From contig JAGGXL010000090.1 in assembly GCA_021163085.1 (NCBI GenBank), forward strand, positions 1 through 18,324: a DNA stretch of 18,324 nucleotides. The letters are read 5' to 3'. Below the pieces are notes generated by a model. It was given only the letters and a program-made list of their open reading frames with translations, made no database searches and had not been told where the DNA came from. The translations under genes and the position numbers were made by a program. Source of the stretch: Thermodesulfobacterium sp. GTDB taxonomy: Bacteria > Desulfobacterota > Thermodesulfobacteria > Thermodesulfobacteriales > Thermodesulfobacteriaceae. Below are positions 1 through 7,746 of this stretch, in pieces (positions within the stretch are counted from its first letter, which is position 1; every line of letters begins with the position of its first letter).

Positions 1-2968
1 CTTCTATATTAAAAGATTTTAAGAACTGAGCAGTTCCCTTTGTAGCAATTAATTTAAAACCAAGTTCTGAAAGGCTCTTGGCAATGGGAACAACCATGGG
101 TTTATCTTCATCTTTAACAGAAATAAAGACTATTCCCTCGGTTGGCAATTTCATTCCTGCAGCAATTTGAGCTTTAGCATAAGCTAACGCAGGATCCCAA
201 TCTATTCCCATTACCTCACCTGTTGACTTCATTTCAGGTCCAAGTATTACATCTACCTTGGGGAATCTTTTAAATGGGAAAACAACTTCTTTTACTGCAT
301 AATATGGAGGTGTGACTTCTTTGGTAAATCCTATATTTTTTAAAGTTTCTCCTATCATTATCCAGGTAGCAAGTTTGGCAAGAGGGACACCTATAGCTTT
401 TGAAACAAAGGGAACAGTTCTTGAAGCTCGGGGATTAACCTCCAGCACATAAAGCTGATTATCTTTTATAGCATACTGCACATTAATAAGTCCTTTGACT
501 TCTAACTCTTTTGCTAAGAGTTTAGTTGCTTCTTTTATTTCTTTTATAAGTTTATCGGGAATATGTAAGGGAGGCAGGATACAGGCTGAATCTCCAGAGT
601 GAATTCCTGCTTCTTCAATATGCTCCATTATACCCGCTACAACAACCATTTCTCCATCTGAAATTGCATCTACATCAATTTCTACAGCATCCTCTAAAAA
701 CTTATCTAAAAGAATAGGATGTTCTGGATTAACCTTAACTGCTGTTTCAATAAAATTTTTTAATTCTTCTTCTGTATAGACTATTTTCATAGCTCTTCCA
801 CCAAGCACATAAGAAGGACGAACAAGTAAAGGATATCCTATATTTTGTGCCACTTTTAAGGCTTCATCAACACTAAAAGCAGTTCCAGCTTTTGGTCTTT
901 TAAGTCCAAGTTTTTCTAAAAGATGATCAAATTTTTCTCTATCTTCGGCTCTGTCAATATTTTCTGGAGAAGTGCCAAGTATTTTTACTCCAGCTTTATA
1001 AAGAGAAACAGCTAAATTTATAGGCGTTTGTCCTCCAAATTGAACTATTACTCCATCGGGATTTTCTTCTTCATAAATATTTAAAATGTGTTCAAAGGTT
1101 AATGGTTCAAAATAAAGTCTGGTAGATATATCGTAATCAGTTGAGACTGTTTCGGGGTTTGAATTTACCATAATAGCTTCTATACCACGCTCTTTTAATG
1201 CTAAGGAAGCGTGCACACAGCAATAATCAAATTCTATCCCCTGTCCTATTCTGTTTGGCCCTCCACCTATTATCAAAACTTTTTTGTTTTTGGATACCCT
1301 TGACTCATTTTCTACTTCCCAAGAAGAATAATAATAAGGTGTATAGGCCTCAAATTCTGCAGCACAGGTATCTATAAGTTTGAAAGTAGGGTTTATTCCT
1401 AAGGATTTTCTATATCCTCTTATTTGTAATTCATTAGTCCCTGTTAAAAAAGCTATTTGATAATCAGAAAAACCCATTTGTTTAAGTTCTCTCATTTCTT
1501 CTTTTTTGATTTCTTCTAAATTTTTACCTTTAAGTTCTTCACTTTTTTCAAATATTTCTTTTAAATGGTATAGAAACCACGGGTCAATGTATGTTAAGCT
1601 GTAAATTTCTTCAATAGTGAATCCAGCTTTAAAGGCTTCTCTTATATAAAATAATCTTTGACTATTGGGACGGACAAGCTTTTCTCTAATTATTCCCTTA
1701 GGTAGAACGATTTCCTGATCAGATGGGGATTTACCATCAGCACCGAACCCATATCTTCCTATCTCTAATCCTCTAATAGCCTTCTGCAAAGCCTCTTTAA
1801 AGGTTCTTCCAATTGCCATTGTTTCTCCAACAGATCTCATAGAAGTGGTAATTTCGTCTGGACATTCTGGAAATTTTTCAAAAGTGAATCTTGGAATTTT
1901 GACAACTACATAATCTATGGTTGGTTCAAAAGCTGCTTTGGTTTCCTTAGTGATGTCATTGGGTAGTTCATCAAGTGTATAACCTATAGCTAATTTGGCA
2001 GCGATTTTGGCAATAGGGTAACCTGTTGCTTTACTTGCCAGAGCAGATGAACGAGAAACCCTTGGATTCATCTCTATTACAACCATATCTCCATTTTTAG
2101 GATTTATAGCAAACTGAATATTTGAACCACCGGTTTCTACTCCTATTTCTCTAATTATAGCCTGAGCAGCTGTTCTCATTCTTTGATACTCTTTATCACT
2201 AAGGGTTTGAGCAGGAGCAACAGTAATAGAATCTCCAGTATGAACTCCCATTGGATCAAAATTTTCAATAGAACAGATTATTACCACATTATCTTTAAAG
2301 TCTCTCATTACTTCGAGTTCAAATTCTTTCCATCCAATAACAGATTCTTCAAGCATTACTTGATGAATTAGGGACATATCCAGCCCTAATTCTACAATTT
2401 CTCTAAGCTCTTCAATATTGTAAGCTACTCCTCCTCCTGTGCCACCCAATGTAAAACTTGGTCTAACTATTACAGGAAATCCTAATTTCTTAATCGCCTT
2501 TTCAGCTTCAGAAACTGAGTGCACAATAGCACTTTTTGGCACTCTTAGATTGATATTTTCCATAGCCTTTCTAAAATGTTCTCTGCTCTCAGCTTTCTCA
2601 ATAGCAGAGGCTTTAGCTCCAATAAGTTCAACTTTATATTTTTCAAGAACTTCCTTTTTAGCAAGGGCAAAAGCTATATTAAGTCCTGTTTGTCCACCTA
2701 AAGTGGGGAGCAAAGCATCTGGACACTCTTCTTTAATGATGTACTCTAATGTTTCCGGTGTTAAAGGTTCTATATAGGTTCTATCTGCCATTTCTGGATC
2801 GGTCATTATAGTAGCTGGATTAGAATTAACCAGAATGATTTCATATCCTTCTTCTTTTAAAGCTTTACAAGCCTGGCTCCCTGAATAATCAAATTCACAT
2901 GCCTGTCCAATTACTATAGGACCAGAACCTATGATTAAAATTTTTTTAATATCTGTCCTTTTGGGCAT
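1..2968 (-). CDS. carB: Carbamoyl-phosphate synthase large subunit, C-terminus cut by window edge
   Basis: Makes carbamoyl phosphate from glutamine-derived ammonia, bicarbonate and two ATP, for arginine and pyrimidine synthesis; works in the cytoplasm with CarA, which is not in this window. The minus strand reads open from the ATG at 2968 to base 2 (about 989 codons). The family is usually about 1,070 residues, so about 80 are missing. The start reads MPKRTDIKKILIIGSGPI. Two homologous halves are visible: the first has LPTLGGQTGLN and RPSFTLGGTGGG, the second has VIVQFGGQTPINLA and RPSYVLGGRAM (paired ATP-grasp domains). The visible end, LIATKGTAQFL, is the start of the MGS-like allosteric domain. 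A Shine-Dalgarno GAGGA lies 7 bases before the ATG (2976-2980). It follows the ppiD-like gene after 58 bp, so the two are probably cotranscribed. Identity is certain; the operon link is inferred. Confidence 0.97.
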   Translation of the reverse strand, partial: MPKRTDIKKILIIGSGPIVIGQACEFDYSGSQACKALKEEGYEIILVNSNPATIMTDPEMADRTYIEPLTPETLEYIIKEECPDALLPTLGGQTGLNIAFALAKKEVLEKYKVELIGAKASAIEKAESREHFRKAMENINLRVPKSAIVHSVSEAEKAIKKLGFPVIVRPSFTLGGTGGGVAYNIEELREIVELGLDMSLIHQVMLEESVIGWKEFELEVMRDFKDNVVIICSIENFDPMGVHTGDSITVAPAQTLSDKEYQRMRTAAQAIIREIGVETGGSNIQFAINPKNGDMVVIEMNPRVSRSSALASKATGYPIAKIAAKLAIGYTLDELPNDITKETKAAFEPTIDYVVVKIPRFTFEKFPECPDEITTSMRSVGETMAIGRTFKEALQKAIRGLEIGRYGFGADGKSPSDQEIVLPKGIIREKLVRPNSQRLFYIREAFKAGFTIEEIYSLTYIDPWFLYHLKEIFEKSEELKGKNLEEIKKEEMRELKQMGFSDYQIAFLTGTNELQIRGYRKSLGINPTFKLIDTCAAEFEAYTPYYYSSWEVENESRVSKNKKVLIIGGGPNRIGQGIEFDYCCVHASLALKERGIEAIMVNSNPETVSTDYDISTRLYFEPLTFEHILNIYEEENPDGVIVQFGGQTPINLAVSLYKAGVKILGTSPENIDRAEDREKFDHLLEKLGLKRPKAGTAFSVDEALKVAQNIGYPLLVRPSYVLGGRAMKIVYTEEELKNFIETAVKVNPEHPILLDKFLEDAVEIDVDAISDGEMVVVAGIMEHIEEAGIHSGDSACILPPLHIPDKLIKEIKEATKLLAKELEVKGLINVQYAIKDNQLYVLEVNPRASRTVPFVSKAIGVPLAKLATWIMIGETLKNIGFTKEVTPPYYAVKEVVFPFKRFPKVDVILGPEMKSTGEVMGIDWDPALAYAKAQIAAGMKLPTEGIVFISVKDEDKPMVVPIAKSLSELGFKLIATKGTAQFLKSFNIE

Positions 2969-3026
2969 ACTTCTTTCCTCTTTTGCATTTCCCTTTCTCT
3001 TGGTTTATTAAAACTTGGATACTATC

Positions 3027-4844
3027 TTAAAGTTTTTCAAAAACTGGATAAATTTTAACCTTGGCTTTTTTTCTTAAAAGTTGATACCAGATGTTAAACC
3101 AGGTTTCTCTCTTTTCTTTCAGAAGGTTTAAAGCTGTTTTTGAAATTTCTCTTTCTTCAATTTTATCTTCAGAGGGTATGATGTTTTTTATATAAAATAT
3201 TTTTAAAACTTTTTCATCCCAGAAAGATTTTTCAATGAGCCCTTTCTTGCCAATATTTATTAATTCTTGATAAATTGCAGAAGGAAATTTTTGACTTAAT
3301 TCATATCTTTTTATTTTGAATTCTTTATTATTATATCTTCTAAAAATTGGCATTATTTCGTTTAAATTTTTACTTTTCAATTCTTTAATCAGCTCTTGAG
3401 CTTTTACTTCGCAGATTTCCTTCCCTTTATCATTAAGGAAGTCTTTTTTTACTTTATGTTTTACTTCTTTAAAAGATAGAGTTTTTTCCGGCTTTTTATC
3501 TTTTAACTCTATTAATAATATTCCTTCCAAAGTTTCAACAGGAGAAAAAAATTCACCCTTAGGAGCATTAAAAATTTTCTGAGCCAACTTAAAATTATTG
3601 AATTTTCTACTCAATTCCTTTTTAGTAAGCCATTCGGTTTCTTTTAATTTAATATTATTTTCTTTAGCCCAGATACTTAATCCGTTGGCTTTGACTACTT
3701 CTGTATAAATCTTATCAACCTTTTCTTTTACTTTTTTTACCACTTTTTCTTTTTCTAAAAATTTACGAATTTCTGTTTTAACTTCATTTAACTTTAAAAT
3801 CCTTTCTGGTTGTATATCTTCGATTCCCAAAATTAAATATCCTGAAGTAACTTTTATAGGTCCAATTATTTCCTTGGGATGAGAAGTTTTAATAATATCC
3901 CGGATTGCTTCTGGAAAAGCAGATTCTTCAAGCCAAATGCTTTCAGTAGCTCCAAGCTTGGGAAAATCAGATAAAGATTTTAGTTTTGATTTTATAGCTT
4001 GAGCTTTTTTAAAAGCTTCTGGATGATCTCCTGGGATAAAAATTTTTCTTAATTTGACTTTTAAAGGCATTTTAAATCTTTCTAAATTTTTTTCGTAATA
4101 TTCTTTAATTTCTTTTTCTGAGACCTCAGCCTTTCCTTTATATGGAAAGAAAAGATATGCTAATTTGACCTTTTCTTCTTCTTTATACATATCTCTGTGG
4201 GCAAGATAATAGTTCTCGAGATCCTTTTCAGAAAAAACAACTTGTTTAATGCAACTTTTTAAAGGTAGATCAATTTCTGAAATTTCTAAAATTTGTTTGT
4301 TATATTTAAGATATTCTTTGATTTCCTCTTCTGAGATTAAAACAGGTGCAGTAAGAAGGAGTTTTAACCTCTGATAAATCAAATCTGATTTAATAAGTTT
4401 TTCAAAAAATTCAGGAGAGATACCAAACTCTCTTAAAATATATTGATATTTTTGAACATTAAATTTTCCGTTATCTTGAAAAGAAGTTATTTGAGAAATA
4501 GCGTAAGTAATTTCTACAGGAGTTATTTCTATTTTAAATTTTTCAGCTTGTTTTTCAAGAAGTTTTATTCTTATCAGGTCTTCAAGTACCTGTTCCTTTA
4601 ATTTAAGTTTGGCTAAATCTTTTGCTGAGATTTCTCCAAAAGTTTGCTTTAGTCTTGAAACCTGGAAGTTATAATGCTCATAGAATTCTTTTGAAGTAAT
4701 AGGTATTCCGTTAACCTTAGCTACAAGATTTTTTCTTCCAGAAGCGAAATTGCCTATCCCCCAGAATACAAAAACAACAACAATAATAACAAGAAAAAGT
4801 TTGACATATAATGATGTAGCTCCTTTTCTTAAGGATCTTAACAT
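3027..4844 (-). CDS. ppiD: PpiD/SurA-like membrane-anchored periplasmic chaperone (peptidylprolyl isomerase family)
   Basis: Probable inner-membrane-anchored foldase that helps proteins leaving the Sec translocon to fold in the periplasm. It has 605 residues (E. coli PpiD about 620). A short basic N-terminus is followed by one membrane segment at about residues 13-33 (FLVIIVVVFVFWGIG), then a SurA/PpiD-type chaperone domain at about 40-165 that opens with VAKVNGIPITSKEFYEHYN. A parvulin-like stretch lies at about 262-345 (KVKLRKIFIPGDHPEAFKKA, then IGPIKVTSGYLILGIEDI), but its middle is shortened and the usual parvulin active-site pattern is not evident. A second similar stretch at about 405-450 ends in VETLEGILLIELKDKKPE. 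The rest is charged and helical. Isomerase activity is therefore doubtful while the chaperone role is likely. A good promoter lies upstream at 4871-4898 and carB lies downstream. Confidence 0.85.
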   Translation of the reverse strand: MLRSLRKGATSLYVKLFLVIIVVVFVFWGIGNFASGRKNLVAKVNGIPITSKEFYEHYNFQVSRLKQTFGEISAKDLAKLKLKEQVLEDLIRIKLLEKQAEKFKIEITPVEITYAISQITSFQDNGKFNVQKYQYILREFGISPEFFEKLIKSDLIYQRLKLLLTAPVLISEEEIKEYLKYNKQILEISEIDLPLKSCIKQVVFSEKDLENYYLAHRDMYKEEEKVKLAYLFFPYKGKAEVSEKEIKEYYEKNLERFKMPLKVKLRKIFIPGDHPEAFKKAQAIKSKLKSLSDFPKLGATESIWLEESAFPEAIRDIIKTSHPKEIIGPIKVTSGYLILGIEDIQPERILKLNEVKTEIRKFLEKEKVVKKVKEKVDKIYTEVVKANGLSIWAKENNIKLKETEWLTKKELSRKFNNFKLAQKIFNAPKGEFFSPVETLEGILLIELKDKKPEKTLSFKEVKHKVKKDFLNDKGKEICEVKAQELIKELKSKNLNEIMPIFRRYNNKEFKIKRYELSQKFPSAIYQELINIGKKGLIEKSFWDEKVLKIFYIKNIIPSEDKIEEREISKTALNLLKEKRETWFNIWYQLLRKKAKVKIYPVFEKL

Positions 4845-4870
4845 AAAAAGCTTGACCTAAAATTTTTTTA

Positions 4871-4898
4871 AATATAACAAAAAGTTATTAAATGTCAA
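4871..4898 (-). promoter_or_regulatory. Sigma-70-type promoter for ppiD-carB
   Basis: On the minus strand a perfect -35 TTGACA (4898-4893) and a -10 TATATT (4876-4871) are separated by 16 bp. The predicted transcript start is near 4864, about 20 bases before the ppiD ATG. Only a weak AGGTC precedes that ATG as a ribosome site. It lies in the 85-bp divergent gap shared with ftsE. Confidence 0.65.
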
Positions 4899-4903
4899 AA
4901 GAT

Positions 4904-4931
4904 TTGTTAAAATAATTTTTTCAATTATAAT
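4904..4931 (+). promoter_or_regulatory. Candidate promoter for ftsE-ftsX-envC
   Basis: TTGTTA (4904-4909), a 16-bp spacer and a perfect TATAAT (4926-4931). The -10 overlaps the first possible ATG (4930), so a transcript from it would start near 4938 and could only use the second in-frame ATG at 4942, nearly without a leader. A weaker alternative is TTGACC (4852-4857) with TATAAC (4873-4878), 15 bp apart. Confidence 0.45.
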
Positions 4932-5607
4932 GATTTTTCAAATGGCATTGTTGACTTTTCAAAATGTGAGCAAAATTTATCCTCCCTATTTTAAGGCTCT
5001 TATTAACATCAATTTAAAAATCTATAAGGGAGATTTTGTAATTCTTACAGGTCCTACTGGATCAGGTAAAACCACTTTGCTTAAACTTATTTATAGAGAA
5101 GAAAAACCTACCACAGGAGAAGTATTTTATGAAAATGTTCCATATTCTAAGCTAAAGAAAAAAGAGCTAAGTCTTTTTAGGCAAAATTTAGGAATTATTT
5201 TTCAAGATTATAAACTTTTCCCAGAATTGACAGTTTATGAAAATATTAAAATTTCTTTAGTTCTTTCACAAAAATTTGTTGAAAATGACAGATTTTTAAT
5301 CTATGAATATTTAGAAAGATTTAGACTTTCTGAAAAAGCACAAAAAAAAGTAAAAGAGCTTTCTGGTGGAGAACAACAGAAGGTAGGAATTATAAGAGGG
5401 ATTATAAGGGATCCAGAAATTTTAATAGCTGATGAACCAACTGGAAATTTGGATCCAGTAAGTATAAATGAAATACTTGAAATCTTAAAAGATTTTCACG
5501 AGAAAGGGAAAACAATTATTTTGGCAACTCATGATCCCATTATTTTAAATCAAAACTTAGGAAGAACTATCAGGCTTAACAGAGGTGAATTGGTAGAAGA
5601 TGTTTAG
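4930..5607 (+). CDS. ftsE: Cell division ATP-binding protein FtsE
   Basis: Cytoplasmic ABC ATPase that pairs with FtsX and uses ATP hydrolysis to switch on periplasmic cell-wall hydrolysis at the division site. It has 225 residues, the usual family length. Motifs in order: Walker A GPTGSGKTT at 41-49, Q-loop FQD at 91-93, ABC signature LSGGEQQ at 144-150, Walker B ILIADEP at 164-170, TGNLDP D-loop region at 171-176, and switch histidine H201 in LATHD. The N-terminus (MIFQMALLTFQNVSKIYPPY) has four residues before a second Met. FtsE normally starts just before a phrase like LTFQNVSK, and a TATAAT overlaps the first ATG, so the true start may be 4942. Neither ATG has a Shine-Dalgarno. It overlaps ftsX by 8 bases, which indicates translational coupling. 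Confidence 0.93.
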   Translation: MIFQMALLTFQNVSKIYPPYFKALININLKIYKGDFVILTGPTGSGKTTLLKLIYREEKPTTGEVFYENVPYSKLKKKELSLFRQNLGIIFQDYKLFPELTVYENIKISLVLSQKFVENDRFLIYEYLERFRLSEKAQKKVKELSGGEQQKVGIIRGIIRDPEILIADEPTGNLDPVSINEILEILKDFHEKGKTIILATHDPIILNQNLGRTIRLNRGELVEDV

Positions 5608-6466
5608 ATATTTAAGCAAAATTGAATTAAAACAAAGTATATTCTATTATTTTTTTCTATTTTTGTTTTTTTCCTTTTGGAATTTTTTTTCTCTTTTTAG
5701 TTTTTATTTTTATTTAAATATTCAAAATACTTTACAAATTTATCAGGATAGAATGGCTATAAATATGCTTATTTTCCCTACAAAAAACCCCTTAAACGTA
5801 TTCAATTTACTCTCCGAAATTAAAAAAATTCCTCATGTAAAAAACATAGATATAATTTATCCAGAGAAATTATTAGAAAAGGCAAAAAAAGACCTTCCTT
5901 CAGAGATCTTAAAAAATTTTTCTGAAAAAGAGCTGAAAGCAGAATTTCCCTATATTTTTAAAATTTATCCCTTATCTATAAAAGATTATCCAGCATTAAA
6001 AGATAAACTTATTCTTTTGACTAAGGTAAATTCAAATATACAGATATATGAACCAAGTTTTTTTAAACTAATATACTACGCTTATTTTTTTAAAATTGGT
6101 TTTATAATTTTTGTTGCAATTTGGTCTTTCTTTTACATATTTTTCCTTTACTTTTTGAACAATATACTAAATTTATATTTAAAAAATCAAACCCAAATTT
6201 TTCTTTTACTTGGAGGAACGTTAGGGAAATTTAAACTTTTGAGATTCTTTTTTTTGGTATCAATTTTAGTTTTTGCTTTTGTACACTCTACTTCTTTGTT
6301 TTTCTTTATCTCAGATAGTATCTCTTCCATTTTTCCTTTTTTTAAATTTTATCCAGATATTTCCAAGGAAAAAGATATGTTATGTTTTGGAATATATATA
6401 TTTTTTACTATATTTTTAATTCCTTGGCTTATAATTTTGATAAGTTATAGAAATTATGAAATTTAA
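5600..6466 (+). CDS. ftsX: Cell division protein FtsX (ABC permease)
   Basis: Inner-membrane partner of FtsE; its periplasmic loop passes the ATPase signal to a peptidoglycan hydrolase activator. It has 288 residues with the FtsX layout: membrane segment 1 at about 15-39, a periplasmic domain at about 40-155, then segments at about 159-187, 214-237 and 260-282. The membrane parts are unusually rich in Phe and Tyr (for example FYYFFLFLFFSFWNFF), encoded by long T runs around 5640-5720. FLLLGGTLGKFKLLRFFF (201-218) corresponds to the cytoplasmic coupling turn between segments 2 and 3. Sequence identity to well-known FtsX looks low, so the call rests on topology plus position: it overlaps ftsE by 8 bases and the EnvC-like gene by 11 bases. 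An upstream AGAGG inside ftsE may serve as ribosome site. Confidence 0.88.
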   Translation: MFRYLSKIELKQSIFYYFFLFLFFSFWNFFSLFSFYFYLNIQNTLQIYQDRMAINMLIFPTKNPLNVFNLLSEIKKIPHVKNIDIIYPEKLLEKAKKDLPSEILKNFSEKELKAEFPYIFKIYPLSIKDYPALKDKLILLTKVNSNIQIYEPSFFKLIYYAYFFKIGFIIFVAIWSFFYIFFLYFLNNILNLYLKNQTQIFLLLGGTLGKFKLLRFFFLVSILVFAFVHSTSLFFFISDSISSIFPFFKFYPDISKEKDMLCFGIYIFFTIFLIPWLIILISYRNYEI

Positions 6467-7169
6467 CAAAATTTTTTTAATATTATTGTTCCTTATATTT
6501 CCGTCTTTAACTTTTTCTCAGCTCTTAGAAAGAGATATAGATAAATTAATTAAAAGCAAAGAAAAACAGCTAATTGAAATTAAAAAGAAGAGAGAAGCTC
6601 TAGAAGAGCTTAAAAAAAAGTTTCTAAGAGTTTATATAGCTTTATATGTAAAGGGACTTTACAAAAATAATGTTTCAGGAATGTTTGAAAATCCTGATTA
6701 TTTAGCATTCTTTCATGAGAAAGAAAAACTTAACTTTATAGAAAGGGCTCTGATAAAAAAAATACTTGAAATAAAAAAAGAAGAAGAAAAATTGGATAAT
6801 TTATATAATAAGATTGTAAAAGAAATAAAACACTTAAAAGTTAAAAGACGCCAAGTTTTTAGTCTGTATAATTTACCTATAAAATCTGGAAATTATAACT
6901 TTAAATTGGAAGGACCTGCCCCTGTCTTATCGCCGGTTAAAGGTGTGATAAAAAAAATAACTTATCGATCTAATAACATTGAAATTGTTATAAAAACTCA
7001 AAATTGTATAGTTTCCATTTCCAAGCTTGATGAAATCAAAGTTAATATAGGGGATTATGTAATTCAAAAACAGGAAATCGGTTATATTAACGAAACTAAA
7101 AATATTCCGGTTATTATAAAATGTGAAGAGGGATTCTTTTTAAATAGTTTTAAAAATAAAAACCTATAA
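6456..7169 (+). CDS. EnvC-like murein hydrolase activator with degenerate LytM domain
   Basis: Probable periplasmic partner of FtsEX that activates cell-wall amidases rather than cutting peptidoglycan itself. It has 237 residues: a signal peptide at 1-21 (FLILLFLIFPSLTFS), a Lys/Glu-rich coiled coil at about 23-57 and 87-132, and a C-terminal LytM/M23-like beta domain at about 154-232. The domain is recognised from APVLSPVKGVIKKITY, the glycine-turn IKVNIGDYVIQKQEIGYI and the final PVIIKCEEGFF. The M23 metal ligands are absent: there is no histidine between 127 and 237, and the usual YxHL position reads VSISKL. E. coli EnvC also lacks a working M23 site but is about 420 residues, so this is a compact version. 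The 11-base overlap with ftsX supports the role. The LytM assignment is by eye; a plain coiled-coil lipoyl-like protein is the alternative. Confidence 0.72.
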   Translation: MKFNKIFLILLFLIFPSLTFSQLLERDIDKLIKSKEKQLIEIKKKREALEELKKKFLRVYIALYVKGLYKNNVSGMFENPDYLAFFHEKEKLNFIERALIKKILEIKKEEEKLDNLYNKIVKEIKHLKVKRRQVFSLYNLPIKSGNYNFKLEGPAPVLSPVKGVIKKITYRSNNIEIVIKTQNCIVSISKLDEIKVNIGDYVIQKQEIGYINETKNIPVIIKCEEGFFLNSFKNKNL

Positions 7170-7176
7170 TTCTTGA

Positions 7177-7689
7177 TTAGTAATTATGTAAATTTTTTAA
7201 AACTTTAGGCTCTAAATAGGAAAAAAGTTTACCTGGTAAATAAAGACCGCAGCCAAGTATCCAGTATTTATCCTTTAAAATTATATAACCTGGTTCTAAA
7301 GGAAGGTCTATTTCAATTTTATTTTTTTCTTTCAATATAGAAATGATTTCATCTGGAAGTGAAACTATATTTTTTTTGGCTAAATAGCCAAATCTCTGAA
7401 GAAATACAGAGGTAGGTTTTAAGTATTTGGAAACCTTTCTCAAGAATAGAAGTCCTACTGTTTGTACCTGAAGATTTTTAAGTTTTTCTAAATAAATGGT
7501 TTTTGGAAAAAGCCAGAAATTGGAAACTCCTCTTAGGATTTCGTAATTTTCAAAGTGAAAAGCTTCTATCCCAAATCTATCTTCTAAGTATTGAAGAACT
7601 TCTTTTCTTTCTTCATCAAGAACTTTTTGAGGAAATCTTGTTTCCATAGCTGGAATTAATATTTTATCCGAAAAACTTGTTTTTGCCAA
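7177..7689 (-). CDS. PUA-like domain protein resembling the C-terminal part of RsmF-type methyltransferases
   Basis: A 170-residue soluble protein that I do not recognise as a named gene. The second half resembles the RNA-binding C-terminal region of RsmF/NOL1-type rRNA cytosine methyltransferases: VGLLFLRKVSKYLKPTSVFL (78-97) matches the pre-PUA pattern in which a glycine-leucine strand is followed by a PTS/PSH motif, and EPGYIILKDKYWILGCGLYL (132-151) then PGKL matches the PUA strands. No SAM-binding or catalytic cysteine region is present, so any function would be RNA binding or assistance to another enzyme. The start is a TTG at 7689; an in-frame stop lies three codons upstream, so no ATG is available there. 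The first internal ATG is codon 15 (7647). Neither has a Shine-Dalgarno. It is convergent with the EnvC-like gene (7-bp gap) and divergent from purM (57-bp gap). Confidence 0.6.
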   Translation of the reverse strand: MAKTSFSDKILIPAMETRFPQKVLDEERKEVLQYLEDRFGIEAFHFENYEILRGVSNFWLFPKTIYLEKLKNLQVQTVGLLFLRKVSKYLKPTSVFLQRFGYLAKKNIVSLPDEIISILKEKNKIEIDLPLEPGYIILKDKYWILGCGLYLPGKLFSYLEPKVLKNLHNY

Positions 7690-7694
7690 AATGT

Positions 7695-7700
7695 ATTATA
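7695..7700 (-). promoter_or_regulatory. -10 element before the PUA-like gene
   Basis: A perfect TATAAT reads on the minus strand at 7700-7695, with no clear -35 at 16-18 bp. The implied start of transcription falls almost exactly on the TTG at 7689, consistent with a leaderless message or with use of the internal ATG at 7647. Confidence 0.35.
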
Positions 7701-7724
7701 AAATTTATACCGTTTTAAAATCTT

Positions 7725-7733
7725 TGTTATATA
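7725..7733 (+). promoter_or_regulatory. Candidate extended -10 promoter for purM-glyQ-glyS-selB
   Basis: TGTTATATA reads as an extended -10 (TG, one base, TATATA). No good -35 is seen upstream. Transcription would begin near 7740, leaving about 7 bases before the purM ATG, including AAAGG. Weak evidence, but it is the best candidate in the 57-bp divergent gap. Confidence 0.35.
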
Positions 7734-7746
7734 CGAGATAAAGGTT

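Noticed and set aside
2439..2777. Open frame of 112 codons on the plus strand inside carB
   Set aside because: It is exactly antisense to conserved CarB sequence, has no ribosome site and its product resembles no family; an open shadow frame.
3002..3023. CCAAG repeated on both sides of an AT stretch between ppiD and carB
   Set aside because: The two copies are direct, not inverted, and too short to mean anything; no hairpin forms.
5640..5720. Long T runs in ftsX suggesting phase-variable slippage or a frameshift
   Set aside because: The frame stays open, the encoded Phe-rich membrane segment fits FtsX topology, and similar T runs occur throughout this AT-rich sequence.
7166..7198. ATAATT/AATTAT inverted repeat followed by six T between the EnvC-like and PUA-like genes
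   Set aside because: The stem has only six A-T pairs with a 10-base loop and the T run is five bases away; too weak to call a terminator.
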